Below are positions 27,765 to 38,592 of a stretch of DNA of 64,000 nt, in pieces (the stretch's first letter is position 1; each line of letters begins with the position of its first letter). This DNA is from Rugamonas apoptosis (GTDB lineage: Bacteria > Pseudomonadota > Gammaproteobacteria > Burkholderiales > Burkholderiaceae_D), in the NCBI RefSeq assembly GCF_014042355.1, contig NZ_JACEZU010000001.1, positions 682,001-746,000 on the forward strand, read 5' to 3'. The position numbers and the translations under genes are program-made. The notes beneath the pieces are model-generated. The model was not told where the DNA came from. It saw nothing but the letters and a program-made list of their open reading frames with translations, and did not search any database.

Positions 27765-29927
27765 ATGCCCCGTCCTCAGATGCTCGTACTCGTGGCCAGC
27801 CTCGGCCTTGCCATGACCCAGTTCGCCCATGCCGCGCCGGCCGCGCCGGCCACCGCCGCCGATGCCTCCCAAGCCGCCGCGCTGGCTGGCAACCCGTTCC
27901 TCAAGCCGAGCACGCTGCCGTTCGGCTACCCGGCCTTCGACAAGATCAAGGACGGGCATTTCGCGCCCGCCTTCGCCGAAGGCATGCGGGTGCAACTGGC
28001 GGAAATCGACGCCATCGCCAACAACGCCAAGCCGGCCACGTTCGACAACACCATCGTCGCCATGGAGCGTACCGGCCGCTTGCTGGACCGGGTCCAGACC
28101 ACCTTCCAGAACCTGCAGGGCGCCAACACCAATGACGCGCTGGACGCCATCGACCGCGACATGTCGCCCAAGCTGGCCGCCCATGGCGACGCCATCTTCC
28201 TGAACGCCAAGCTGTTCGCCCGTGTGGACCAGCTGTACGCCAAGCGCGACAAGCTGCACCTGAACGCGGAAGCGAAGCACTTGCTGGAACGCTATCACAC
28301 CGACTTCGTGCGCGCCGGCGCCAAGCTGTCGCCCGCCGACAAGGAAAAACTGAAAGCCATCAACGCCGACATCGCCACCCTGCAGACGGCGTTCACCCAG
28401 AACGTGCTGAAGGAAGCCAACGCTGCCGCGCTGGTGGTGGACAGCCGCGCCGAACTGGCCGGTATGACGGACGCGGCCATCGAAACGGCGGCCGCCGCCG
28501 CCAAGGCCAAAGGCCTGGACGGCAAGTTCCTGATCGCCATCACCAACACTTCCGGCCAGGCGCCGCTGGCCGTGCTGAGCAACCGCGCCGTGCGCGAACG
28601 CCTGATGGCCGCTTCGCTGGCACGCGGCAGCCATGGCGGCGAGTTCGACGGCCGCGACATCGTGCTCAAGATCGCCAAGGCCCGCGCCGACAAGGCCGCG
28701 CTGCTCGGCTACGCCAACTTCGCCGCCTATGCGCTGGCAGACCAGACCGCCAAGACCACCAACGCCGTCAACACGCTGCTGGGCGAGCTGGCCAAGCCGG
28801 CCGTCAACAACGCGCGCAAGGAAGCGGCCGACCTGCAAACGCTGGCCAATGCCGAAGGCGCCAATTTCCAGGTGGGCGCGGCTGACTGGGCCTACTACAC
28901 GGACAAGCTGCGCGCCCAGCGTTTCTCGTTCGACGAGAACCAGCTCAAGCCTTACTTTGAACTCAACAACGTGCTGACCAAGGGCGTGTTCTACGCGGCC
29001 GGCAAGCTGTACGGCCTGTCGTTCAAGGAGCGCAAGGACCTGCCCGTGTACAACCCGGACGTGCGCGTGTTCGACGTGTTCGACGCCAACGGCAAACGAC
29101 TGGCCATCTTCATCGCCGACATGTACGCCCGCAGCAACAAGCAGGGCGGCGCATGGATGAACGAGTACGTGTCGCAATCGAAACTGCTGGGCACCCATCC
29201 GGTGGTGGCCAACCACCTCAACATTCCCAAGCCGACGGCCGGCGAGCCGACGCTGCTGACCTACGATGAAGTGAAGACGGCCTTCCACGAGTTCGGCCAC
29301 GCACTGCACGGCATGTTCTCCAACGTGACCTATCCGCGCTTCTCCGGCACCCACGTGCCCAGCGATTTCGTGGAATATCCGTCGCAAGTGAACGAAATGT
29401 GGGCCGTGTGGCCGGAAGTGCTGGCCAACTACGCCACCCACTACAAGAGCGGCGCGGCCATGCCCAAGGAGTTGCTGGACAAGGTGATCGGGTCCAAGAA
29501 ATTCAACCAGGGCTACACGACGACGGAATACCTGGCCGCCGCGCTGCTGGACCAGCGCTGGCACCAGCTGGCCCCGGCCCAGATTCCGACCGACGTGCTG
29601 GGCTTTGAAGCGACGGCGTTGAAGGACATGGGTGTGGACTTCGCGCCGGTGCCGCCGCGCTACCGCACCACCTACTTCTCGCACAGCTTCTCGGGCGGCT
29701 ACTCGGCCGGCTACTACGCCTACCTGTGGAGCGAGAAGCTGGATGCCGATTCCGTGTTGTGGTTCAAGGAAAACGGCGGCCTGCTGCGCAAGAACGGCGA
29801 CTGGTTCCGCAAGACCCTGCTGTCGCGCGGCGGTACGGATGACGCGTTGCAGCTGTTCCGCGACTTCCGCGGCCGCGACGCCATTATCGCCCCGCTGCTG
29901 GACCGTCGCGGCTTGAACGGACAGTAA
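27765..29927 (+). CDS. dcp: M3 family metallopeptidase (peptidyl-dipeptidase Dcp-like), exported
   Basis: A 720-residue zinc metallopeptidase of the oligopeptidase M3 family, probably cleaving dipeptides from the C-terminus of peptides. A signal peptide (about residues 1-24, ending FAHAA) points to the periplasm. The zinc motif HEFGHALHG sits at about residue 507, and the C-terminal YFSHSFSGGYSAGYYAYLWSE region, typical for substrate binding, is present. The ATG at 27765 starts the signal peptide. The upstream sequence adjoins the homopolymer tract, so the promoter cannot be judged. Confidence 0.92.
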   Translation: MPRPQMLVLVASLGLAMTQFAHAAPAAPATAADASQAAALAGNPFLKPSTLPFGYPAFDKIKDGHFAPAFAEGMRVQLAEIDAIANNAKPATFDNTIVAMERTGRLLDRVQTTFQNLQGANTNDALDAIDRDMSPKLAAHGDAIFLNAKLFARVDQLYAKRDKLHLNAEAKHLLERYHTDFVRAGAKLSPADKEKLKAINADIATLQTAFTQNVLKEANAAALVVDSRAELAGMTDAAIETAAAAAKAKGLDGKFLIAITNTSGQAPLAVLSNRAVRERLMAASLARGSHGGEFDGRDIVLKIAKARADKAALLGYANFAAYALADQTAKTTNAVNTLLGELAKPAVNNARKEAADLQTLANAEGANFQVGAADWAYYTDKLRAQRFSFDENQLKPYFELNNVLTKGVFYAAGKLYGLSFKERKDLPVYNPDVRVFDVFDANGKRLAIFIADMYARSNKQGGAWMNEYVSQSKLLGTHPVVANHLNIPKPTAGEPTLLTYDEVKTAFHEFGHALHGMFSNVTYPRFSGTHVPSDFVEYPSQVNEMWAVWPEVLANYATHYKSGAAMPKELLDKVIGSKKFNQGYTTTEYLAAALLDQRWHQLAPAQIPTDVLGFEATALKDMGVDFAPVPPRYRTTYFSHSFSGGYSAGYYAYLWSEKLDADSVLWFKENGGLLRKNGDWFRKTLLSRGGTDDALQLFRDFRGRDAIIAPLLDRRGLNGQ

Positions 29928-29961
29928 GCGCGGTGCCGGCGGGGCCGGCGCTACAATGGAG

Positions 29962-29997
29962 GGCCAGCCGCGTCACTGATGCGGCTGGCCCTGTTTC
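29962..29997 (+). terminator. Terminator of the M3 peptidase gene
   Basis: Perfect 10-bp arms GGCCAGCCGC and GCGGCTGGCC with a 9-base loop start 34 bases after the stop codon; the T tract is short (CTGTTTCC). Confidence 0.6.
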
Positions 29998-30065
29998 CAT
30001 GTGCCGGCGCAAGCGGGACGCAGGAAACAGCGCCCGCCACCCTGAATATGCGTAAGATAGTCACC

Positions 30066-30287
30066 ATGAGTACCATGAACAAACCCAGCCTGGACGGCGT
30101 CACCCTGGAAGCGATCGTCACCCGCCTGCAAGCCCATTACGGATGGGAACAGCTGGCCGTGCGGATTGACATCAATTGCTTCATCAGCGACCCTAGCATC
30201 AAGTCGAGCCTGAAATTCCTGCGCCGCACTCCCTGGGCCAGGAAGCAGGTGGAAGACCTGTACCTGGCCACCACCTTTACCCATTGA
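30066..30287 (+). CDS. VF530 family (DUF2132) DNA-binding-like protein
   Basis: A 73-residue protein of the VF530 family. Recognisable segments are [40 protein letters not shown] and [13 protein letters not shown]; relatives show a small DNA-binding-like alpha/beta fold and no known role. The ATG at 30066 fits the family; the frame is open further upstream across the preceding terminator. It is followed after 13 bases by the DUF4404 gene, so the two are probably co-transcribed. Confidence 0.85.
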   Translation: MSTMNKPSLDGVTLEAIVTRLQAHYGWEQLAVRIDINCFISDPSIKSSLKFLRRTPWARKQVEDLYLATTFTH

Positions 30288-30300
30288 CCGGACACTGAAT

Positions 30301-30582
30301 ATGGACAGCAACCTGAAAGCATCGCTCACTTCCCTGCACCACCGCCTGGCCTCGGCCGGCCCGGTGGATGAGGAATTGCTGGAACTGCTGCAGCAGCTCG
30401 ATGGCGATATCAAGGCCCTCATGGAACGGGCGCCAGCCCAGCGCGCGGCCGATGCCGGCACCACCACCTACGGCCTGGCTGAACGCACGCAGGAATTGTC
30501 GGCCAAGTTCGCCGCCAAGCATCCGCAGCTGGAACCGGCCCTGCGCGAATTGGGCAACATCCTGTCCAGCATGGGCATCTGA
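30301..30582 (+). CDS. DUF4404 family protein
   Basis: A 93-residue cytoplasmic protein of the DUF4404 type: N-terminal helix LKASLTSLHHRLASAGPVDEE, LLELLQQLDGDIKALME, and C-terminal HPQLEPALRELGNILSSMGI. No function is known. It lies 13 bases after the VF530 gene in the same direction. Confidence 0.8.
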   Translation: MDSNLKASLTSLHHRLASAGPVDEELLELLQQLDGDIKALMERAPAQRAADAGTTTYGLAERTQELSAKFAAKHPQLEPALRELGNILSSMGI

Positions 30583-30619
30583 GCGGGCCCGCCACGCAGC
30601 GCCGCCCATCAGCCCATAA

Positions 30620-30686
30620 GAAAGCCGGCCCCCGCGTACGCGTTGGGCCGGCCGGGAATCAGGACCCGGGACCGGTAGTCCCGGGC
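30620..30686 (-). terminator. Hairpins downstream of the DUF1269 gene
   Basis: GCCGGCCC (30624-30631) pairs with GGGCCGGC (30645-30652), and read on the minus strand it is followed by a T-rich stretch (TTTCTTAT). A second palindrome, CCCGGGACCGGTAGTCCCGGG, lies at about 30665-30685. Together they separate the convergent DUF4404 and DUF1269 genes. Confidence 0.55.
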
Positions 30687-30694
30687 AGCCAGCG

Positions 30695-31207
30695 TTACGG
30701 AAACGCCAGCATCGGCGGTTCGCTACCGCCAAAGCTGATTTCGGGATGGCGCTTGGCGATCATGTCTTCGATTTCATCCACGCGCCGCACCGGCACGTCC
30801 ACGATCAACAGCACCTGCCCTTGTTCGATGCGGCTGGCAAACTGCTTGAGCCGCGTGTTCGGAATGGCGGCCGCGTTCATGCCGGAAGCCCAGCCCCCGA
30901 ACAGCGCTCCGCCCAGCGCCACCAGCAGGATGGCGGCCGTGCGCACGCTGTAGCCGTCCAGCGGGAACAGGGTCAGGAACACCCCCGCCGCCAGGCCCAC
31001 CACGCCGCCGATGATGATGCCCAGCTGGGCGCCATGCACCACGTCCGTTTTCTGCAGGATGCTCACGTCCGGCATGTCGGCCGGCAAGGACCCCTCGCGG
31101 GCCATGAAACGCATGTGGCCGATCTCGATGCGGGCCAGCAGCAATTCGTCAAGCACGGCGCGGGCGCCGGGCACATCGGGCAGCATGAAATAGAGACGGC
31201 GTCGCAT
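30695..31207 (-). CDS. DUF1269-type membrane protein
   Basis: A 170-residue protein that starts MRRRLYFMLPDVPGARAVLD, has a central hydrophobic Gly-rich hairpin (about residues 62-107: IIIGGVVGLAAGVFLTLFP and ILLVALGGALFGGWASG) and a C-terminal soluble domain (RIEQGQVLLIVDVP). This matches the DUF1269 pattern of two ferredoxin-like halves around a glycine-zipper membrane segment. Role unknown. AGGAG lies six bases upstream of the ATG at 31207. Confidence 0.82.
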   Translation of the reverse strand: MRRRLYFMLPDVPGARAVLDELLLARIEIGHMRFMAREGSLPADMPDVSILQKTDVVHGAQLGIIIGGVVGLAAGVFLTLFPLDGYSVRTAAILLVALGGALFGGWASGMNAAAIPNTRLKQFASRIEQGQVLLIVDVPVRRVDEIEDMIAKRHPEISFGGSEPPMLAFP

Positions 31208-31406
31208 GATGTTCTCCTGCCTGGTTGGAGTAAGTTGCCTGTTTCCGTTATAGCAAAGATGACCGCTAAAGCAATGGGACTCTGACATGACTTGTCGCAT
31301 CGCCATGTTTGCAAGCTCATCCACAAGTGATTGAATAATAAAAGAATTCCTGAAATGAATTGCCCAAAAAACGGGCAGTTGGTACGCGGCATCATGGTAT
31401 TTCCGG

Positions 31407-31412
31407 TACAAT
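31407..31412 (+). promoter_or_regulatory. Predicted -10 element for ygiQ; decides the start codon
   Basis: TACAAT at 31407-31412 lies in the GG-TACAAT-G context seen before other genes here. If used, transcription would start near 31419, so the ATG at 31411 could not be the start and the ATG at 31423 would head an almost leaderless mRNA. Confidence 0.45.
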
Positions 31413-31422
31413 GTCGTCCGAT

Positions 31423-33744
<2,322 letters not shown>

Positions 33745-33783
33745 CGCGCGGCGGCCGCCCGTCACCCGCGGCGCGCCCACCGG

Positions 33784-33829
33784 CCGGCGCCCACCTGTCG
33801 CGACGACAGGCGGGCGCCGGTTTTTTTTT
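33784..33829 (+). terminator. Rho-independent terminator of ygiQ
   Basis: A long GC-rich stem (CCGGCGCCC..CCTGTCG / CGACAGG..GGGCGCCGG) with a three-base loop is followed directly by nine T. Confidence 0.92.
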
Positions 33830-33928
33830 CTTATAATTCCGAAAAGAAATGTTGCGAATGGCCGCAATCCGTCCATTTACGTGGATAATTCAGGCTTGCT
33901 CGGACGATGGCCGGCCGGCGCCGCCGGC

Positions 33929-33934
33929 TACACT
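33929..33934 (+). promoter_or_regulatory. Predicted -10 element for the RCC1 lipoprotein gene
   Basis: GGCTACACTGGC contains TACACT 87 bases upstream of the start codon at 34022, leaving an untranslated leader of about 80 bases. Confidence 0.35.
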
Positions 33935-34021
33935 GGCTGCATGCTGGCGCGGCTTGCGCGTGGTGCGCGCCTCGCACGCCCTGGACCGGTGCGGCCCCTC
34001 TTTGTGAAGAAATGGAAGACC

Positions 34022-35449
34022 ATGAAAGCTACCTTTAAATTGTCGCCCCTGTTACTGGTACCGCTGCTGGCCGTGCTGACCGCCTGCGGCGGCGGTGGCG
34101 GCGGCGCCAGCACCACGCCATCCACCACGCCGACCGTGGTGTCGATCGCCATCACGCCGGCCAGTCCCACCATCGCCATCGGCACCAGCCTGCCGCTGAC
34201 CGCCACCGCCACCTACTCGGATTCCAGCACCAAGGACTTGACCAAGAGCGTGACCTGGAGCGCCAAGGGCACCCTGGTGACCGTGTTTTCCAGCGGCCAG
34301 ATCACCGGCAAGGCGGTCGGCACCGACACCATCACGGCCACTTACACCCAGACCTCGGGCAACGTGGCCGGCAGCACCGACGTGACCGTCAAGGCGCCGT
34401 GGACCACGGTGGTGGCCGGCGGCAACCAGACCTTCGCCCGCAAGGCCGACGGCAGCTTGTACGGCTGGGGCCTGAACAACCGGGGCCAGTTGGGCGACAC
34501 CACCACCACCGACCGCCAGACCCCGACCCTGGTGACGGGCAGTGTGCTGACGTGGAAACAGGTGGCGGTGGGTGAACAGTTCACCATCGCGTTGCGCACC
34601 GACGGTACGCTGTGGGCCTGGGGCTTCAACCAGAACGGCCAGCTGGGCGACGGCACCACGGTCGACAAGGCCACCCCGGTCAAGGTCGGCACGGCCAGCG
34701 ACTGGACCTATGTGGCGGCCGGCAAGGCCCATGCGCTGGCCGTCAACAAGGCCGGCGTACTGTGGGGCTGGGGCCGCAACTTCAATGGCCAGTTGGGCGA
34801 CGGCGGCAATATCGACAAATTGGTGCCGACCAAGATCACCATGGCCACTCCCATCCTCTGGCTCAAGGTGGCGGCTGGCGCCACCCACAGCCTGGGTTTG
34901 GCCACGGATGGCTCGCTCTATGCGTGGGGCGGCAACCTGAATGGTCAGGTTGGCAATAACAGTAGCGGCACGGATGTGTTGGCGCCTTACCGCGTGGGCA
35001 GTTCGACCTGGACCGCCGTGTCGGCCGGCGACACGCACTCGATCGCGATCCGCGCCGACGGGGCCCTGTTCGCCTGGGGCGGTAACAGTTTCGGCCAGGT
35101 GGGCAACAATGGCTCGCTCGATGTGATGGCGCCGGCCCAGATCACCACCGCCATCAATTGGGCCGTGGTGTCGGCCGGCGGCAGCCATACGTTGGCGGTG
35201 CGCACCGACGGCACCTTGTGGGGCTGGGGCGCCAACGGCGACGGCCAACTGGGTGACGGTCTGGGACTGGATACGAACAGCCCGAACCAGATCGGCGTGG
35301 CCACCACCTGGAGCAGCGTGAGCGCCGGCGCCAGCCACAGCTTCGGTTTGCGGACCGACAGCACCCTGTGGGGCTGGGGCCGCAACGTGGAAGGCCAGCT
35401 GGGCAACGGCAAAACCGTGTCGGCGCCCATGCCCATCAACCTGCCCTGA
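34022..35449 (+). CDS. RCC1-repeat beta-propeller lipoprotein with Ig-like domain
   Basis: A 475-residue envelope lipoprotein. The signal peptide ends in a lipobox LTAC (Cys22) followed by a Gly run. Residues ~35-120 form a BIG_2-type bacterial Ig-like domain (VVSIAITPASPTIAIGTSL). The rest has seven RCC1 repeats with the cores GWGLNNRGQLGD, AWGFNQNGQLGD, GWGRNFNGQLGD, AWGGNLNGQVGN, AWGGNSFGQVGN, GWGANGDGQLGD and GWGRNVEGQLGN, enough for a closed seven-bladed propeller. Binding partner unknown; adhesion or extracellular protein binding is likely. The ATG at 34022 begins the signal peptide. Confidence 0.88.
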   Translation: MKATFKLSPLLLVPLLAVLTACGGGGGGASTTPSTTPTVVSIAITPASPTIAIGTSLPLTATATYSDSSTKDLTKSVTWSAKGTLVTVFSSGQITGKAVGTDTITATYTQTSGNVAGSTDVTVKAPWTTVVAGGNQTFARKADGSLYGWGLNNRGQLGDTTTTDRQTPTLVTGSVLTWKQVAVGEQFTIALRTDGTLWAWGFNQNGQLGDGTTVDKATPVKVGTASDWTYVAAGKAHALAVNKAGVLWGWGRNFNGQLGDGGNIDKLVPTKITMATPILWLKVAAGATHSLGLATDGSLYAWGGNLNGQVGNNSSGTDVLAPYRVGSSTWTAVSAGDTHSIAIRADGALFAWGGNSFGQVGNNGSLDVMAPAQITTAINWAVVSAGGSHTLAVRTDGTLWGWGANGDGQLGDGLGLDTNSPNQIGVATTWSSVSAGASHSFGLRTDSTLWGWGRNVEGQLGNGKTVSAPMPINLP

Positions 35450-35471
35450 CGGGCTGGCGGGGGCCGAAGCA

Positions 35472-35507
35472 GGCGGCGGGCGCGAGCCCAGCCGCCTTTT
35501 TTTTTTT
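35472..35507 (+). terminator. Rho-independent terminator of the RCC1 lipoprotein gene
   Basis: GGCGGC and GCCGCC arms with a 13-base loop, which itself contains complementary GGGC/GCCC, are followed by 11 T. Confidence 0.85.
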
Positions 35508-35586
35508 ACGCCATCGCCGGCCCCGCCGGACGCACTATTTTGTCGTAAAGCAACGACACGGCATGCGTGGCGGTGGCGGGACGGGC

Positions 35587-35592
35587 TACAAT
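35587..35592 (+). promoter_or_regulatory. Predicted -10 element close to the sensor GGDEF-EAL gene
   Basis: GGGCTACAATCT places TACAAT only eight bases before the ATG at 35601. If used, the message would be leaderless from 35601 or would start translation at the later ATG at 35619. Confidence 0.4.
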
Positions 35593-35600
35593 CTGCGGGC

Positions 35601-38531
35601 ATGCCCGTGCCCGCATGCATGCCCATCACCCTGCCACTGGAATCCGCCGTGCCCGACTTGTCCGCCCGCCTTGCCGCCCGCTGCCGCCGCGCCGTCCGTC
35701 ACCTGGTACGGGGGCGCTGGCTGTTGCTGGGCTGGGCCTGGCTGGCCATGGCCGCGGCGCCGGCCCACGCGCTCGACACCGTCACGCTGCAGCTCAAGCA
35801 CCTGCACCAGTTCCAGTTCGCCGGCTATTACGCGGCGCTGGAGCAGGGGTACTACCGCGAGGCGGGGCTGGACGTGCAAATCCGCGAGGGCAACGACAGC
35901 AACGAGCCGGAGCGGGCCGTGCTCACCGGCCAGGCCAACTATGGCGTGGGCGCCAGCAGCCTGTTGCTGGCGCGCCTGGCCGGCAAGCCGGTGGTGGTGC
36001 TGGGCGTGATCTTCCAGCATTCGCCGTATGCGCTGGCGATGCGCCAGAGCGGCGCCGAGCCGGACCTGCGCCGCATCGTCGGCAAGCGCGCCATGATCGG
36101 TTCGCTCACCGATGAGATGAGCAACGCCGACGAACTGCTGGCCTACCTGAAGCAGGAAGGGATACCGGTCGGCAGCTTCCAGCGCGTCGAGCACAGCTTC
36201 AACCCGGACGACCTGGTGTCGGGCAAGGTGGACGCCTTGTCGATCTACACCACCAACGAGCCCGATATTTTCGACCGGCTCGGTTTCCCTTATGACATTT
36301 ACAGCCCGCGCGCGGCCGGCATCGATTTTTACGGCGACAACCTGTTTACCAGCGAGGCCGAACTGGCGGCCCATCCGCAGCGGGTCAAGGCGTTCCGCGC
36401 CGCCAGCATGCGCGGCTGGCAGTACGCCATGAGCCACCAGGAGGAGATCGCCGACCTTATCCTCAACAAGTATTCGCGCCGCAACGACCGCCAGCACTTG
36501 CTGTACGAGGCGCGCCAGATGGTGCCGCTGGTGCAGCCGGTGCTGGTCGAGATCGGCTACATGAACCCGGAGCGCTGGCGCCATATCGCCGACGTGTACG
36601 CGGGGCTGGGCATGCTGCCGGCCCACGCCAGCTTCGACGGCTTCATGTACCAGGCCGGCGAGAACGGCACCCGCTTGCGCTGGCTATACCGGGTGCTGGG
36701 CGCGGCGGCGCTGCTGCTGGTGCTGGGCCTGGCCGTGCACTTCTCGCTGCTGGCGCGCGAACGCCAGCGGGCCGAGGAAACCATCCGCAAGGGCGAGCTG
36801 CGGTTCCGCACCATGTTCGAAAAAGCGCCCATGGGCATCGCCCTGATCGATTCGCTCACCGGCCGCTTCAGCGAGATCAACCCGCGCTACCTGGAAATCG
36901 CCGGCCGCTCGCAGCAAGAGATGGTGGCCAGCCGCTGGTACGACATCTGCCACCCGGACGACGTGGCGCCGGAACAGTTGCAGATGGAGCAGCTCAACGC
37001 CGGGCGCATCGCCGGCTACAAGCTGTCCAAGCGGCTGCTGCGGCCGGACGGCACGGTGGTGTGGGTGGACGCCTCGATCGCCTCGGTGGCCGCGATCGAC
37101 ACGGCCGACCGCGGCCACCCGCACCACCTGTGCATGATCGAGGACGTGACGGACAAGAAGGAGACCGAGGCGTTGGTGTGGCAGCAGGCCAATTTCGACG
37201 CCCTGACCCAGCTGCCCAACCGGCGCATGTTCCACGACCGGCTGGCGCACGCCATCCTCAAGAGCCAGCGCGACGGCGGCCGCATCGCGGTGCTGTTCAT
37301 CGACCTCGACCACTTCAAGGAAGTCAACGATACGCTGGGCCACCACCAGGGCGACGTGCTGCTGGTCGATGCGGCGCACCGCATCAGCGCCTGCGTGCGC
37401 AAGTCCGACACGGTGGCGCGCCTGGGCGGCGACGAATTCACCGTGATCCTGTCCGGGGTGGACGAGGCGGGCCGGGTCGACAGCATCGCCCAGCACATCC
37501 TCGGCAGCCTGCGGGCCCCATTCCAGCTGGGCGAGGAGCAAGCGTTCGTGTCGGCCTCGATCGGCATCACACTGTACCCGGACGACGCGCGCGACATCGA
37601 CAGCCTGCTCAAGCACGCCGACCAGGCCATGTACGCGGCCAAGGGCGGCGGGCGCAACCGCTTCAGCTATTTCACGCCGACCTTGCAGGTGGCCGCGCTC
37701 AACCGCATGCGCCTGACCAACGACTTGCGCGGCGCGCTCAAGGGCGGCCAGCTGGCGCTGTACTTCCAGCCCATCGTGCACCTGCGCACGGGGCGCATCC
37801 ACAAGGCCGAGGCGCTGATCCGCTGGAACCACCCGCAGCGCGGCATGGTCAGTCCGCTGGAATTCATCCCGCTGGCCGAGGCCAGCGGCCTGATCATCGA
37901 GATCGGCTCCTGGGTGCTGCGTGAATCGGTGCAATGGGTACGGCGCTGGCGCAGCGAACACCATCCCGAATTCCAGGTCAGCGTCAACCAGTCGCCGCTG
38001 GAATTCCAGCGCGAGGATGGCTCCTACCAGGCCTGGCTGGGCGAATTGCAGGCGCTGGACTTGCCGGGCCAGTCGGTGGTGGTGGAGATCACGGAAGGCT
38101 TGCTGCTCGACGCCAACAGCGCCGTCAGCAACAAGCTGCTGCAGTTGCGCGACGCCGGGATCCAGGTCGCGCTGGACGATTTCGGCACCGGCTATTCCTC
38201 GCTGTCCTACCTCAAGAAGTTCGACATCGATTATCTCAAGATCGACCGCAGCTTCACCCGCAACCTGGCGCCTGAATCGAGCGACATGGCGTTGTCGGAC
38301 GCCATCATCGTCATGGCCCACAAGCTGGGCCTGCGGGTGATCGCGGAAGGGGTGGAAACGGCCGAGCAGCGCGAGTTGCTGCTGGCGGCCGGCTGCGACT
38401 ATGGCCAGGGCTACCTGTTCGCCCGCCCCATGCCGGCCGACCAGTTCGACGCGCTGCTCAAGGCGCAGGCACACGAGCAGGCCCAGCAGCAAGCGCTGGC
38501 GCATGCGCGCGAACCCCGCAGCCATGCCTGA
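35601..38531 (+). CDS. Periplasmic NMT1/SBP-domain sensor with PAS, GGDEF and EAL domains
   Basis: A 976-residue membrane signalling protein for cyclic di-GMP. After an N-terminal hydrophobic segment (about residues 40-57) comes an NMT1/ThiY-type solute-binding domain (LQLKHLHQFQFAGYYAALEQ) of about 300 residues in the periplasm, then a transmembrane helix (about 360-383), a PAS domain (from about 404), a GGDEF domain with an intact ARLGGDEF motif (about 607-614), and an EAL domain with KAEALIRW (about 734-741). NMT1-type domains bind thiamine-pyrimidine-like ligands, so nutrient sensing is plausible. Start codon uncertain between 35601 and 35619. Confidence 0.92.
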   Translation: MPVPACMPITLPLESAVPDLSARLAARCRRAVRHLVRGRWLLLGWAWLAMAAAPAHALDTVTLQLKHLHQFQFAGYYAALEQGYYREAGLDVQIREGNDSNEPERAVLTGQANYGVGASSLLLARLAGKPVVVLGVIFQHSPYALAMRQSGAEPDLRRIVGKRAMIGSLTDEMSNADELLAYLKQEGIPVGSFQRVEHSFNPDDLVSGKVDALSIYTTNEPDIFDRLGFPYDIYSPRAAGIDFYGDNLFTSEAELAAHPQRVKAFRAASMRGWQYAMSHQEEIADLILNKYSRRNDRQHLLYEARQMVPLVQPVLVEIGYMNPERWRHIADVYAGLGMLPAHASFDGFMYQAGENGTRLRWLYRVLGAAALLLVLGLAVHFSLLARERQRAEETIRKGELRFRTMFEKAPMGIALIDSLTGRFSEINPRYLEIAGRSQQEMVASRWYDICHPDDVAPEQLQMEQLNAGRIAGYKLSKRLLRPDGTVVWVDASIASVAAIDTADRGHPHHLCMIEDVTDKKETEALVWQQANFDALTQLPNRRMFHDRLAHAILKSQRDGGRIAVLFIDLDHFKEVNDTLGHHQGDVLLVDAAHRISACVRKSDTVARLGGDEFTVILSGVDEAGRVDSIAQHILGSLRAPFQLGEEQAFVSASIGITLYPDDARDIDSLLKHADQAMYAAKGGGRNRFSYFTPTLQVAALNRMRLTNDLRGALKGGQLALYFQPIVHLRTGRIHKAEALIRWNHPQRGMVSPLEFIPLAEASGLIIEIGSWVLRESVQWVRRWRSEHHPEFQVSVNQSPLEFQREDGSYQAWLGELQALDLPGQSVVVEITEGLLLDANSAVSNKLLQLRDAGIQVALDDFGTGYSSLSYLKKFDIDYLKIDRSFTRNLAPESSDMALSDAIIVMAHKLGLRVIAEGVETAEQRELLLAAGCDYGQGYLFARPMPADQFDALLKAQAHEQAQQQALAHAREPRSHA

Positions 38532-38592
38532 ACCCGGGCGGTGTGCGCCATAAAGCAGTAAGATTGCTTTTTTGCACACGCCCCCTACGCCG

